From: Planctomycetota bacterium
GTDB taxonomy: Bacteria; Planctomycetota; Phycisphaerae; UBA1845; UTPLA1
DNA: 64,000 bases
Assembly (NCBI GenBank): GCA_016235815.1
Contig: JACRIM010000004.1
Coordinates: 1 to 64,000 of the forward strand
Reading direction: 5' to 3'
The notes beneath the pieces are model-generated. The model was not told where the DNA came from, did not search any database, and worked only from the letters and a program-made list of their open reading frames with translations. A program made the position numbers and the translations under genes. The first letter of the stretch is position 1, and every line of letters begins with the position of its first letter. This document shows positions 54,007-62,966 of the stretch, piece after piece.

Positions 54007-54549
54007 TCATTTGTTCGGTGTGCGGATCTCTGCCCGCACCTTCATCAAAATCTTCCCGAGCCGGTTTTCCCCCTGTCCCTGATAGACGCCCCAGACGCGG
54101 TCGCCCCATGTGTTGCCTTCGATCAGTTCGGCGTTGCCCGTGGCGAGCAGCTTCGCGGTGAGATCGGCATTGCGCGTGAACTTATCGCGCACGCAGTGTT
54201 CCATGACCGTGAACTTCGCCGTTTCCCAGTCTGGCCGCAGGGTGAGCTTTCGTCCTTCGCGCTTGGCCTCGGCGGGATCGCGGATCGCCGCGATCCGACG
54301 CCGCTCGGCCATGTCGAGCGTCTTGGCCGCCTGATAGGCGTGCTCGGCCGATGGATAGGCGATGCCTTCATGCACGACCGGGGCGAGCCAGAAGTTCGAG
54401 AGGAAGCGAAGTTCGCCTTGGAACTCGGTGATGGGAGGCGGGGCTTGGCTCGATGCTGCCTGCTCCACAGGCTTCGTGCAATGAGCCATAGCGAAGCTCA
54501 ACGCCACAAGGAGCGCACCGGTTCGTATTTGTAATTGGTAATTCGACAT
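54007..54549 (-). CDS. NADAR-family protein with uncertain N-terminus
   Basis: The NADAR domain covers about residues 45-175: FLSNFWLAPVVHEGIAYPSAEHAYQAAK, then WGDRVWGVYQGQGENRLGKILM. NADAR/YbiA proteins act on ADP-ribose-type N-glycosides. The first residues (MSNYQLQIRTG) come from a heptamer repeat at 54523-54557. A hydrophobic stretch (GALLVALSFAMAHC) follows, resembling a signal peptide but with a poor lipobox. A start at ATG 54489 would give a normal cytosolic protein. I keep the longer form but with doubt. It lies 17 bp after the large HEAT-like gene. Confidence 0.82.
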   Translation of the reverse strand: MSNYQLQIRTGALLVALSFAMAHCTKPVEQAASSQAPPPITEFQGELRFLSNFWLAPVVHEGIAYPSAEHAYQAAKTLDMAERRRIAAIRDPAEAKREGRKLTLRPDWETAKFTVMEHCVRDKFTRNADLTAKLLATGNAELIEGNTWGDRVWGVYQGQGENRLGKILMKVRAEIRTPNK

Positions 54550-54557
54550 TGGCAATT
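54523..54557. repeat. Heptamer tandem repeat (AATTRCC-like x5)
   Basis: On the minus strand the five 7-bp units are AATTGCC, AATGTCG, AATTACC, AATTACA and AATACGA. They cover the apparent start of the NADAR gene, so either the gene uses a repeat-encoded start or the true start is downstream. Confidence 0.7.
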
Positions 54558-54566
54558 CCGACCGGC

Positions 54567-57326
54567 CTATTGCCCGCCGTCGCGCACATGCTCCATCACG
54601 ATCATCACGCCCAGTATCCTTAGCTTCGCGCCTGCATCTTCCGCCGGCGGCAACTCCGGCCCGCAGCCGTAGAAGCTTCCAAAGTGTCCATATCGCAGCG
54701 TCACGGGATACTGTGGCGGAATCGCTTCGATGAGTGATGCAAGGTCCTTACGCGACGTCACCGCCGCCTTCAATAACTTTTCCGTCTGCAACGTCAGCGT
54801 TCCCGGTGCAGGCGTCGGAAGCACCGAACGATGCTGCAACACGAGCGGCCCGGTTGCGCCGTCCACCGTCGCGGGGCCGTGTTGTTTGCCGATTGTGAGC
54901 AGCGACCATTGGGCGGTTTGAAGCGCGGGGGAGAATCGCCCCGGTCCGGCGACCGGCAGCGCCCGATTCGGGGCAAGTCCTTCGCCGATTGGTTCGCTCT
55001 CCCACGTTGCACGAAGCGCGCCGCCGTCGGCGACTTCGATCTCCACCATCGGCAGTGTCAGCGTCCACCGGACCGGCGGCATCCACGACACGCCCTGCGT
55101 CGATGGGCCTCCCGGCTTTACCGGCGACAGCGTTTCAATCACGGCGATGACTGCGTATCGCCCGGCCGCCGCCTGCCCCATTCGGAGATTTACTTCGTCA
55201 AGAATCGCGGCGCGCTCGTTGCGATCCACGGCGGCAAGGCGCTGTTCATCGCCCGCGGTCATGCCGGTCAGGTCGCGCAGCAATCGCGCGCCCGCCTGCG
55301 CGGTCGTGCCGCCGAGCTTCCCGACCATGGCGTCGAATGATTTGAAGTGAACGCCGGCCTTCAGCGCTGCCGTCCAGCGCCATCGCTCCTCCGCCGGCGT
55401 AGCATCGCGAAGTTCGTAGATCTTGGGCAGCATCCACGCCGCGCTCTTGGCCGACTCCTCACGAAGCAGGTGGCCGAGCATCGCCAGGTAGCTGTCACGG
55501 TCGAGGTCGTCATCGATCTTCGTGGCGAGTTCCTTGAGCAGCACGTCGCGCTGGGCTGGAGCCGTGCCCGCGTCGAGCACGGCCCGGGCCGCTTCTTCGG
55601 CGAACCCCGCTTGCAACAATGCCGCAAGCGCCGAGGAACGCGTGGCCCGCGATGCACGACGAGCGGCGTCCGACAGCGTCGTCGCCAGCCCGTCGCCGGG
55701 CGATCGCGCGACAAGCAACGGGAACGCGCCGGCCGAATCCGCTTTCTTTTTCGTCGAAGGTCGCGCGGGCGCAATCATTCGGCGCGCCTGCGAGATCGCC
55801 AGCCCCCACGCCGCTTCGCGCAGGGCTTGCGTCTCGGCTGACTTTGCATCGTCCCCGAGTACCTCGGCGATCATCGCCGCCGCCTTCTTGGTGTAGATCA
55901 GCTCGCGCATGTCGGCGGCGGACAGGGCCACGAGAAATGCCACGCGCGAAAGCGGCGTCTCCATGGTCCCCCACGCATCGAGGATCGGTTCATCGGTTGC
56001 CCGCAATCGCAGCCCCCGCGCCGTGATTTCCGCCACCAGCGACTCGCTCGCTTCCGGCGTTGGCCAGCGGAGCAGCATCTTGAGCACGCTTTCGCGATAG
56101 GCCGCGAAATCAGCGTCTTTGAGTTGGCTAATCATTGCACGCTGCGCCGGCGCCGGCAGCCTTGCCATCCACGACGGCGAATCCATTGACCCCGGGACGC
56201 GGATCAGCACGGAGACGGCCTGTGCACAAACCGATTCATCGTCCGATTGAGCCAAAGGTGCGAGCAACGCAATCGCCGCGAGCGCGGGCGAGACATTTGC
56301 CGGCAGGGGGCTTGCGCCAACCGACCACACCGGATCGCTCGCAGTCAGGCGAAATCCTCGTTCGACATTCTCAATCCATCGCGCGTGCAACTCATTCTCG
56401 GCCGCCGTCAGATAGTCGATCACCGCCGGCGACAGCCGCGCACTCGGCCTCTCCTTCACCGAATCGACACGGAAATACTCCCACGCTGCCTGTCGAACGG
56501 CCGACTCGGATCGGCCACCCGCGTCAAGCACGGCCGTATCGACATTCACCACCCATTTCGCGGTCGCCGCCCTGGGCCAGGTGTTGCGGTGGCGAGACAA
56601 CCGGTGAATTGCCAGCGCGGCCATCGTCGGCGGTCCTTCGCCGACACGTTGCACGCACTCCGCCACCGCTTCCGGCACGACCGTCGACCTTTCAGGATCG
56701 ACGCCCTCGCCGATGGCCAGCGACAGCGGGCGATTCGCCGCGCGCACGAAGTCGAGGTCGATCGTTTCGTTGCCGCCGGTCCATTGAAAGGAAAGCTGCT
56801 TCGCATCCTCGCGGACGCGAAACACCAGCGCGGCCCATCCCGCTTTTTCAGCCTCGTCGGTGATTTCCACGTCGCGCTTCTTGCCGGGGCCTCGCTTGGT
56901 TTTGATGAGCTTCACGGTCGCGCTGTTTGAATCTTTGTCGGATTCGAGCGAGTCGTAGGTGCGCCGTCGGTCGGGGTCATCCAGCGCGATGCGGCCGTTC
57001 TGCGCGGAAAGTAGACGCACGCCGATGAAGTCCCGGGCGTCCTTGCCGGTGATGGTCTCCTGCTGAATGCGAAGGCCCCCCGCGCTGCCGTCATAGACGA
57101 ACGGCAGCAAGAGAAATGCCGTTCCGGCTTCGGCCTGGATCGACTCATCATTTTCGCGAAGGGAAAGGACCACCAGCGGCATGTCACAGGCCGGCCAGAG
57201 GACGAGTTGGGCGCGTGATGTCGCCGCGCCGACGCGCGGTGCGGCGTTTGGCTCGGCGGCGAAACCGGCGACGGCGGTCATCATGATGACCAGCGGAAGG
57301 CCCGAGGCGCGCCGAAGGTGTGTCAT
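54567..57326 (-). CDS. Large exported protein, unknown function
   Basis: This protein of about 919 residues has an N-terminal signal peptide (LPLVIMMTAVAGFA-AEP). A beta-rich first third is followed by a long helical stretch (about residues 330-700) that looks like HEAT-type repeats. The C-terminal domain has beta character. I recognise no family. ATG 57326 is chosen because it begins the signal peptide. It is divergent from endonuclease V and just upstream of the NADAR gene, so it may share a transcript with it. Confidence 0.75.
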   Translation of the reverse strand: MTHLRRASGLPLVIMMTAVAGFAAEPNAAPRVGAATSRAQLVLWPACDMPLVVLSLRENDESIQAEAGTAFLLLPFVYDGSAGGLRIQQETITGKDARDFIGVRLLSAQNGRIALDDPDRRRTYDSLESDKDSNSATVKLIKTKRGPGKKRDVEITDEAEKAGWAALVFRVREDAKQLSFQWTGGNETIDLDFVRAANRPLSLAIGEGVDPERSTVVPEAVAECVQRVGEGPPTMAALAIHRLSRHRNTWPRAATAKWVVNVDTAVLDAGGRSESAVRQAAWEYFRVDSVKERPSARLSPAVIDYLTAAENELHARWIENVERGFRLTASDPVWSVGASPLPANVSPALAAIALLAPLAQSDDESVCAQAVSVLIRVPGSMDSPSWMARLPAPAQRAMISQLKDADFAAYRESVLKMLLRWPTPEASESLVAEITARGLRLRATDEPILDAWGTMETPLSRVAFLVALSAADMRELIYTKKAAAMIAEVLGDDAKSAETQALREAAWGLAISQARRMIAPARPSTKKKADSAGAFPLLVARSPGDGLATTLSDAARRASRATRSSALAALLQAGFAEEAARAVLDAGTAPAQRDVLLKELATKIDDDLDRDSYLAMLGHLLREESAKSAAWMLPKIYELRDATPAEERWRWTAALKAGVHFKSFDAMVGKLGGTTAQAGARLLRDLTGMTAGDEQRLAAVDRNERAAILDEVNLRMGQAAAGRYAVIAVIETLSPVKPGGPSTQGVSWMPPVRWTLTLPMVEIEVADGGALRATWESEPIGEGLAPNRALPVAGPGRFSPALQTAQWSLLTIGKQHGPATVDGATGPLVLQHRSVLPTPAPGTLTLQTEKLLKAAVTSRKDLASLIEAIPPQYPVTLRYGHFGSFYGCGPELPPAEDAGAKLRILGVMIVMEHVRDGGQ

Positions 57327-57426
57327 TGCGAAGACCCCGGTGACACGCCGGACGCGGCAGCGGGACGTGTACGTGAATTGTACGTAGCCGGACAAAGCCG
57401 GACAATCCGTCCGGAGTGCCCGTGCC

Positions 57427-58110
57427 ATGCTGACGCCCGTGATGACGCACGACTGGAATCTCTCACCGACGCAGGCGGTCGCCCTTCAGCGCGAGCTTGC
57501 CGCGAGCGTCCGTGAAGTAAAGCTCGCGCGAATCCCCGCGCTCGTCGCCGGCGCGGATTGCGCCTTTTGCTCCCATGGCGAGGAAATCATCGCCGGCTGG
57601 GTCGTCTGGGACGTCAAACGACGGAAACTCGTGGAGGAAGTCGTTGCGGTCGAGCGGACCACATTTCCCTATGTCCCCGGACTGCTCAGCTTTCGTGAAA
57701 CACCGGCGATGCTCGCGGCCGCGGCGAAGCTCTCGGTCAAACCCGATCTGCTCATGTTCGACGGACACGGCCGCGCTCATCCGCGCCGATTCGGAATCGC
57801 CTGTCATGTCGGGGTTTTGCTCGATTTGCCCAGTATCGGCTGCGCCAAGAGTCGTCTGTGCGGCGAGCACAAGGAGCCGGCATCCTCGCGCGGCGCATGC
57901 GTCTCGCTCGTCGATGGTGAAGAGAAGATCGGCCGCGTCCTCCGCACGCGTGAACGGCTCAAGCCTGTGTTCGTCAGCGTGGGCCACAAAATCACGCTCG
58001 ACGGTGCCGTTGATGTCGTTTTGCGTTGCTGCACGACGTATCGCCTGCCCGAGCCGACGCGCCTGGCCCACGTGCTGGTCACGCGTGAAAAGGCAAACCA
58101 TGCCCCGTGA
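57427..58110 (+). CDS. nfi: Endonuclease V
   Basis: This 227-residue DNA-repair enzyme cleaves near deoxyinosine. Family marks are AGADCAF (catalytic Asp), FPYVPGLLSFRE, LLMFDGHGRAHPRRFGIACHVGVLL and GCAKSRLCG. The end has VSVGHKITLDGAVDVVLRC. The ATG at 57427 or 57442 may be the start. It stands alone and is divergent from the large exported-protein gene. Confidence 0.95.
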   Translation: MLTPVMTHDWNLSPTQAVALQRELAASVREVKLARIPALVAGADCAFCSHGEEIIAGWVVWDVKRRKLVEEVVAVERTTFPYVPGLLSFRETPAMLAAAAKLSVKPDLLMFDGHGRAHPRRFGIACHVGVLLDLPSIGCAKSRLCGEHKEPASSRGACVSLVDGEEKIGRVLRTRERLKPVFVSVGHKITLDGAVDVVLRCCTTYRLPEPTRLAHVLVTREKANHAP

Positions 58111-58305
58111 TGATCCCCGACGCGCGTCTTATATTGAGTTGATCGCTGCCACGTCTCAGAACGCACGTCGGCATGACAACCGCGTGCCTTAATTTTCGGA
58201 CACCGATGATCACACGATTCGCCACTGGCCCGAAGGCCACGCCAATCCGACAGTGAGTGTGGACGGATGCGCCGCAGCGTGCTTTCCGGACGGGAAAAGA
58301 AGCTC

Positions 58306-59682
58306 ATGATCAGTGCGATTACATCTTTGTTGCCGACGTCGTCGGGAGGCCTCTCCGGCCTTTCCGGTGGATCGTCGACCTTGGGTGCATCCGGGTTCGG
58401 GCCCGATTTCCTGCTGAACGTTCTCGGCCGTCGCACCTCGGTCTCCGGCGGAACGGCTTACGACGCCAACGGCCGCCCCATCACCGAGAATGAAAACTCA
58501 GAACGCATGAAGTTCCGCAAGCAGGCCCTCGAGTCGGCCAAGACTTTGCTCAAGGTCGGCGACACCGCCGGCGCTCGCGAAGCGGCCGAGAGCGTGCTCA
58601 AGCGCGATTCGTCGGATGCCATTGCCGCGGCATACGTCGGGCGAACGTATCTGGCCGAGGGTAACTACGATGAGGCGAAGCGCTACTTCACCCGCGCGGC
58701 CTCCGGCTCGGATAGTGATCAGATTCAAGCCGACCTTCGGACGGCGACCATCCTTGCCAAAGGCCCCGATGCCGCCCTTGCCGAAATCAAGCGATTGCTT
58801 CGGCAGCCCGCCACGCAGCGCGAGGGCGCTCAGATTGCGGCCTATCTCCTCGATGCCGAACCGGGCAACGTGGACACACGCATCGAGCTGGTGAACTTCT
58901 ACGAAAAGCTCGGCCAGAAGGCCCTCGCCGGCGCTGAGTTGTCCGACGCCATTGCCGCGACCCCCGTCGAAAAATTTGACGCGCTGCTTCGACGCATTGA
59001 GCAGTTCAACGCCGACTACTCGCAGGATGCCGGCTCGTTCGACCTTTTGGCCCAGGCTTATGTTCGCATCGGCCGACTCGGCGACGCGCAGGATGCGTTT
59101 TCGTCCGCGATCGCCCTGAGCAAGGAGAATCTCGAATTTCAGGGGCAGATCAAGGCCGACTATGCCAAGACCTTTGTGACGCTCGCGCGCGAGGCCAAGA
59201 CGGAGGGCCGAGAGGATGAGGCCCGGCGGCTGTATCGGAAGAGCCTCGACATTTCATCGAACGAAACAACGAAGGCCGAATACTCCGACTTCGAGTTCGA
59301 GCGCGGCGAACGCGATCTCCAGGCCGGGCGACTGCGGCTCGCGCTAGAGGCGTTCGACAACGCCCGCGCCTATCAGCCCGGGTCGGTGAGTGAAGAGAAG
59401 AAAGCCGATCTGATTAAAGCCTACGAGCGGCTCGCGACGAAGGCCGGCGATGCCGCCGATCTGAAGACCGTGGTCGATGCCCGCTATGGTGCATTCATCC
59501 TCGACCCCGGCAACGACACGCGCAAGCGAGGCCTCGCAAATGCCCACGATACCTACGGCCTTTCGCTGTATGACCAGGGGGATTATCGCGGCGCGCTGCG
59601 GCAGTTTCACTCTGCGATTCAGTACTACACCACCGACCCCAATTACGCGGCCCACTACGCCCTCGCTCAGAGCCGGCTCTGA
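58306..59682 (+). CDS. TPR-repeat protein
   Basis: This protein of about 458 residues has many TPR-like helices: AKTLLKVGDTAGAREAAESVL, AAYVGRTYLAEGNYDEAKRYF and a late YGLSLYDQGDYRGALRQFHSAI. The N-terminus is Gly/Ser-rich and has no clear signal peptide. The ATG at 58306 follows GGGAAAAGAAG. It overlaps the convergent STT3-like gene by 16 bp at the 3' ends. It is probably a scaffold; its partner is unknown. Confidence 0.82.
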   Translation: MISAITSLLPTSSGGLSGLSGGSSTLGASGFGPDFLLNVLGRRTSVSGGTAYDANGRPITENENSERMKFRKQALESAKTLLKVGDTAGAREAAESVLKRDSSDAIAAAYVGRTYLAEGNYDEAKRYFTRAASGSDSDQIQADLRTATILAKGPDAALAEIKRLLRQPATQREGAQIAAYLLDAEPGNVDTRIELVNFYEKLGQKALAGAELSDAIAATPVEKFDALLRRIEQFNADYSQDAGSFDLLAQAYVRIGRLGDAQDAFSSAIALSKENLEFQGQIKADYAKTFVTLAREAKTEGREDEARRLYRKSLDISSNETTKAEYSDFEFERGERDLQAGRLRLALEAFDNARAYQPGSVSEEKKADLIKAYERLATKAGDAADLKTVVDARYGAFILDPGNDTRKRGLANAHDTYGLSLYDQGDYRGALRQFHSAIQYYTTDPNYAAHYALAQSRL

Positions 59683-62003
59683 TCACCATTGTGATGGAGG
59701 CTCTGAATCTCATACACCTCGACATAGCCGATCGGATTTCCAAACTGCGCCCCGATGGCCGTTGGTGATTGATGCAGCAATCGATATCCGCGCAGGGGCG
59801 GCAGCGGAACGCAACTGTTGAACGGCGTGCGACTCGCCAGTCGATAGCCCGCGTTCGCCGCGATGAAGGCTGCGGCGTCGGCATGGTTTGTGAATTGCCG
59901 CGAATCTTTGAGCACGCGAATGGACCCCAGCGCTGTGTCGGTCTCGTCCACAATCCGCACCGCCCACGCTTCCGAAGGCGTTACCGTCTTTCCGCGAAAA
60001 ATGTACAACCGCGAGTAGAGCGTCTCATGGCATGCCGGGTAGAAGAGCGTCACCGGTCGCCACCGGCCGATGGCGCTGCGCTCGTAGCACTTCTCGAAAT
60101 AGTCCGACTCACGTGCCCCTGCCCATGCGATCACGCCCGCAAATTTTCCCCTCGACGCCCCGCCGCGCGCCCCCGGGAGAAACCCCATCAGGGCATCAAC
60201 GAGGATATAGCGTGCGCCGAACTTACGGGCGATGTCGCCCGCCTCGGCTTCGCTCTTCGCAAGAAAAAACGTCGCGGCCTCGTGGGCGCAGTGTTGCGTC
60301 GGATTCGACACGGGCATCCTCTTCGCGCCGCGCACGATCCAGTAGCCGTAGTCCCACCAGTTCATGATGGAGTAGGCCGACGTGGGGTATTGAACTGGAG
60401 ATCCGTCGCTTGGCGGGTCATAGCGTGCCAGATAGGCGCCGGCATCGCCCATCGGCTCCGGCGTGTTGGTGCGGACCCACGCCAGTGTTTCCCGCCAGTC
60501 GGCGTTCGGAGCCTCCGAGGTGGACGCGAGTTCCACGGACGCTGGAAGATTCGGCACGAGCAACGCGGCGACGACAATCATCGCCAAAGCAATCGACGCC
60601 GCACGTCGACCGGTTGGCGAGGTGATCCGTCGCGACAGCCACGAGTGAATCTCGAAGACGAGATAGGCGGTCAGCAGCGCGATCGACACCGCCGAGTAAT
60701 ACGCGAAACGTCGCTGGCCGAGCGTGGCCGCGATCATGGCGATGCTCCAGACCAGCAGCAGCAACCGGCCTGGTTCGGCGCGCCGAATTGTTTGAATGGC
60801 AAGCAAGGCGAGTGCGGGAATCGCGATGAATGTTGCGGTCGTGAATTGCTCGTAGGCCGGTGCAAGGGAGAAGCCGCTGATCCCGCGCAGGAGCGGCGTC
60901 GTTTCAACGAGCTGCAGCGCCCCGCCGCCGACGTTGAAGCGGCGCATCTGCGACACGATTCCGCCCCAGCCTGTCGGCGACACCGCCGCAAACAATGTGA
61001 TGGCGCCGGCAGCACCTGCCACGATCACCAACGGAAAGGTCAGCCGTCCTCGCCGCGAACCGATCATGGCCCGCGAGATCAGGCATAAGGCCGGAATCGC
61101 CACAACCGCTCCACCGAGCGCGAGGCAGTGTTCGCGGAGTGAGAACCCGCACGCCGTCGCCAACAACACGAACGGCAATGGCACGCCGAACGTGACGAGT
61201 GCAAGCATCGCGAGGTTGCGATTGTCGAACCGGCGAAGGTGGTTTGCCGCAACCTGCACCACGAACCACGCGCCGGCGATCGCGATGAACATCGCCGCGC
61301 CGACCCACGCCAGCGAATAGGCCGTCAGTGCGACGCCCGCGAGCATCGCCCCCTTCCACCGAATCGCCGATCGTGTGTTCCCTTCGCAATTGATCAGCGC
61401 CCCCGCGATGCCCAGCATCGTCAGCGTCGAGAACAACACCTCCGCCACGTGATGATCCGTGTACCCCAGCATCGAGAACGCGAAGAAATTGCTCGGCATC
61501 ACCGCGAGCATCGCCGCCGCCAGCAGCCCCGCCGTGCGATGGAGGATCCGCCGGCCGACGAAGTACGTCGCAAGTACCCCGAGCGAGCCTAACGCGGGCG
61601 GTGCCCACGCACACACCAACTCCACCGTCCGCGCCGACGGTCGGCCAAGCCCAATCACCAAGCTCGCCGCCGCGAGCAGCCAGTCAAACAGCGGCGCGAC
61701 CGGCAGCGCCTCCCCGTGCGGATATTGCCCGTAGAGGTCGATGCGGTTCAGGTGCGGGAAGTTCGCGACGCAGCTTTCGATCAGTCGCACGTGGTACCAC
61801 GGGTCGCTTTCGAGATAGACCACCTCCCCGCTGGGAAAGACTGTGTGCATTACCGGAAGCGTGCGCAGCAGAAATGCGCCGATACATATCAGGGCGAGCG
61901 TGACCATCGCCGGGCGAGTCGAAGGCGTGTTCGCGGCGCATGGGGGCGGGTCAACGGCGTGGCGCACTCGGCGAAGGGATGACGGTTTGCTCTCCGGCTT
62001 CAT
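59667..62003 (-). CDS. STT3/AglB-like oligosaccharyltransferase
   Basis: This protein of about 778 residues has roughly twelve membrane helices and a soluble C-terminal domain. Signature residues are a D-P-W-Y-H segment in the first external loop (Asp67, YLESDPWYH), a second acidic motif (Asp182, LGYTDHHVAEVL) and WWDYG at residues 549-553. WWDYG is the hallmark of the STT3 catalytic subunit of N-glycosylation. In bacteria it is known from Campylobacter PglB. The lipid-linked sugar donor could come from the pathway at 38-42 kb, but that is only a guess. The start is taken at ATG 62003, overlapping the divergent VanZ-like gene; ATG 61907 is an alternative. Confidence 0.88.
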   Translation of the reverse strand: MKPESKPSSLRRVRHAVDPPPCAANTPSTRPAMVTLALICIGAFLLRTLPVMHTVFPSGEVVYLESDPWYHVRLIESCVANFPHLNRIDLYGQYPHGEALPVAPLFDWLLAAASLVIGLGRPSARTVELVCAWAPPALGSLGVLATYFVGRRILHRTAGLLAAAMLAVMPSNFFAFSMLGYTDHHVAEVLFSTLTMLGIAGALINCEGNTRSAIRWKGAMLAGVALTAYSLAWVGAAMFIAIAGAWFVVQVAANHLRRFDNRNLAMLALVTFGVPLPFVLLATACGFSLREHCLALGGAVVAIPALCLISRAMIGSRRGRLTFPLVIVAGAAGAITLFAAVSPTGWGGIVSQMRRFNVGGGALQLVETTPLLRGISGFSLAPAYEQFTTATFIAIPALALLAIQTIRRAEPGRLLLLVWSIAMIAATLGQRRFAYYSAVSIALLTAYLVFEIHSWLSRRITSPTGRRAASIALAMIVVAALLVPNLPASVELASTSEAPNADWRETLAWVRTNTPEPMGDAGAYLARYDPPSDGSPVQYPTSAYSIMNWWDYGYWIVRGAKRMPVSNPTQHCAHEAATFFLAKSEAEAGDIARKFGARYILVDALMGFLPGARGGASRGKFAGVIAWAGARESDYFEKCYERSAIGRWRPVTLFYPACHETLYSRLYIFRGKTVTPSEAWAVRIVDETDTALGSIRVLKDSRQFTNHADAAAFIAANAGYRLASRTPFNSCVPLPPLRGYRLLHQSPTAIGAQFGNPIGYVEVYEIQSLHHNGDQSRL

Positions 62004-62841
62004 CGAAACACTCTCACGACGCCCGCGCCTGACCTTCGCGCTGACAGTCATCTACTTTCTGGCGACCAGCCTGCCCCACGACATCGGCCAGCAGGCCACC
62101 CTCGGCGCCTACGACCGATTTACGAAACAAGTCGTCGACCGCGCGTTCATCGCGGCGGCGATTCTAGCCTTTGCCGTCGGCGCGTGGTTTTGCATCACAC
62201 GGATTCAGGCGGCGCGCCGCGACGGCACGCTGCCGCGAATCATCGCGCTCGCGGCTCTTTGGCTCGTGCTCTTTCTTGGCTCGTTCCGCTGGCTCTTTTA
62301 CGCCAACGCCGAGGTTGTGCACTTTCCGCAGTTTGCCGTCCTCGCCGTGCTCCTGTTTGCACTGACGGGCAGCCACGCGCGGACGCTCTTCGCCGTCGTG
62401 CTGCTTGCCATCGTGGATGAAGCGTATCAATACTGGTTCATCTACAACCCGCGCTTCCCCTCGCTGCTGGATTTCAATGACGTCGTGTTTGACACGCTCG
62501 GCGGCGCGGCGGCCTGCCTGCTGTTGCACCTCGATGGCGCGACCGGCCGCACCCCTGCGAAGCCGGTGCGCTGGCGTCGCTCGCCGATGGTTTGGATTCC
62601 TGTAGCCGTGCTGCTTATCGCCGTTGTATTGCACAAAGCCGGCGTGCTCGGGCTTTACCCCGATCTGGAAGGAGAAGAACGCCCCATCCAACTCAGCCGC
62701 CAGCAAATGGAACCCTACTGGCGCGAAATCCCCGGCGGCCGTGTGCATCACGTGTTACGCCCGTGGGAGGCGCTGCCGATTCTGGCGATGATTGTTGGTA
62801 CGTTTGGATCGATGGATCGACGGGCGCGGAGCCGGGATTGA
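61987..62841 (+). CDS. VanZ-like membrane protein
   Basis: This protein of about 284 residues has six to seven hydrophobic helices. The VanZ-like segment is DEAYQYWFIYNPRFPSLLDFNDVVFDTLGG. The frame runs further upstream, but TTG 61987 behind GAAGGGATG is the best start. It begins head-to-head with, and slightly overlaps, the STT3-like gene. VanZ-like proteins have no settled function beyond modest glycopeptide tolerance in one case. It could belong to the glycosylation unit. Confidence 0.8.
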   Translation: MLSGFIETLSRRPRLTFALTVIYFLATSLPHDIGQQATLGAYDRFTKQVVDRAFIAAAILAFAVGAWFCITRIQAARRDGTLPRIIALAALWLVLFLGSFRWLFYANAEVVHFPQFAVLAVLLFALTGSHARTLFAVVLLAIVDEAYQYWFIYNPRFPSLLDFNDVVFDTLGGAAACLLLHLDGATGRTPAKPVRWRRSPMVWIPVAVLLIAVVLHKAGVLGLYPDLEGEERPIQLSRQQMEPYWREIPGGRVHHVLRPWEALPILAMIVGTFGSMDRRARSRD

Positions 62842-62879
62842 TTGGATCACCGCACGGCTTGACGTGGTGTCATCATCTT

Positions 62880-62956
62880 GGCCCCGAAGGGGCCGCGGGT
62901 TGTAGCCACGGGTGAAGCGGCGCGGTCGCCCTGGCGACCCGACGCGTAACCCGTGG
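62880..62956. repeat. Composite nested palindrome, family B
   Basis: GGCCCC-GAA-GGGGCC at 62880-62894 is followed by outer arms CCACGGGT (62906-62913) and ACCCGTGG (62949-62956). These enclose an inner palindrome GGTCGCC-CT-GGCGACC at 62924-62939. It sits 10 bp past the stop of the gene at 62967 and resembles the element at 37697-37990. Confidence 0.75.
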
Positions 62957-62966
62957 AAGCACTCGA

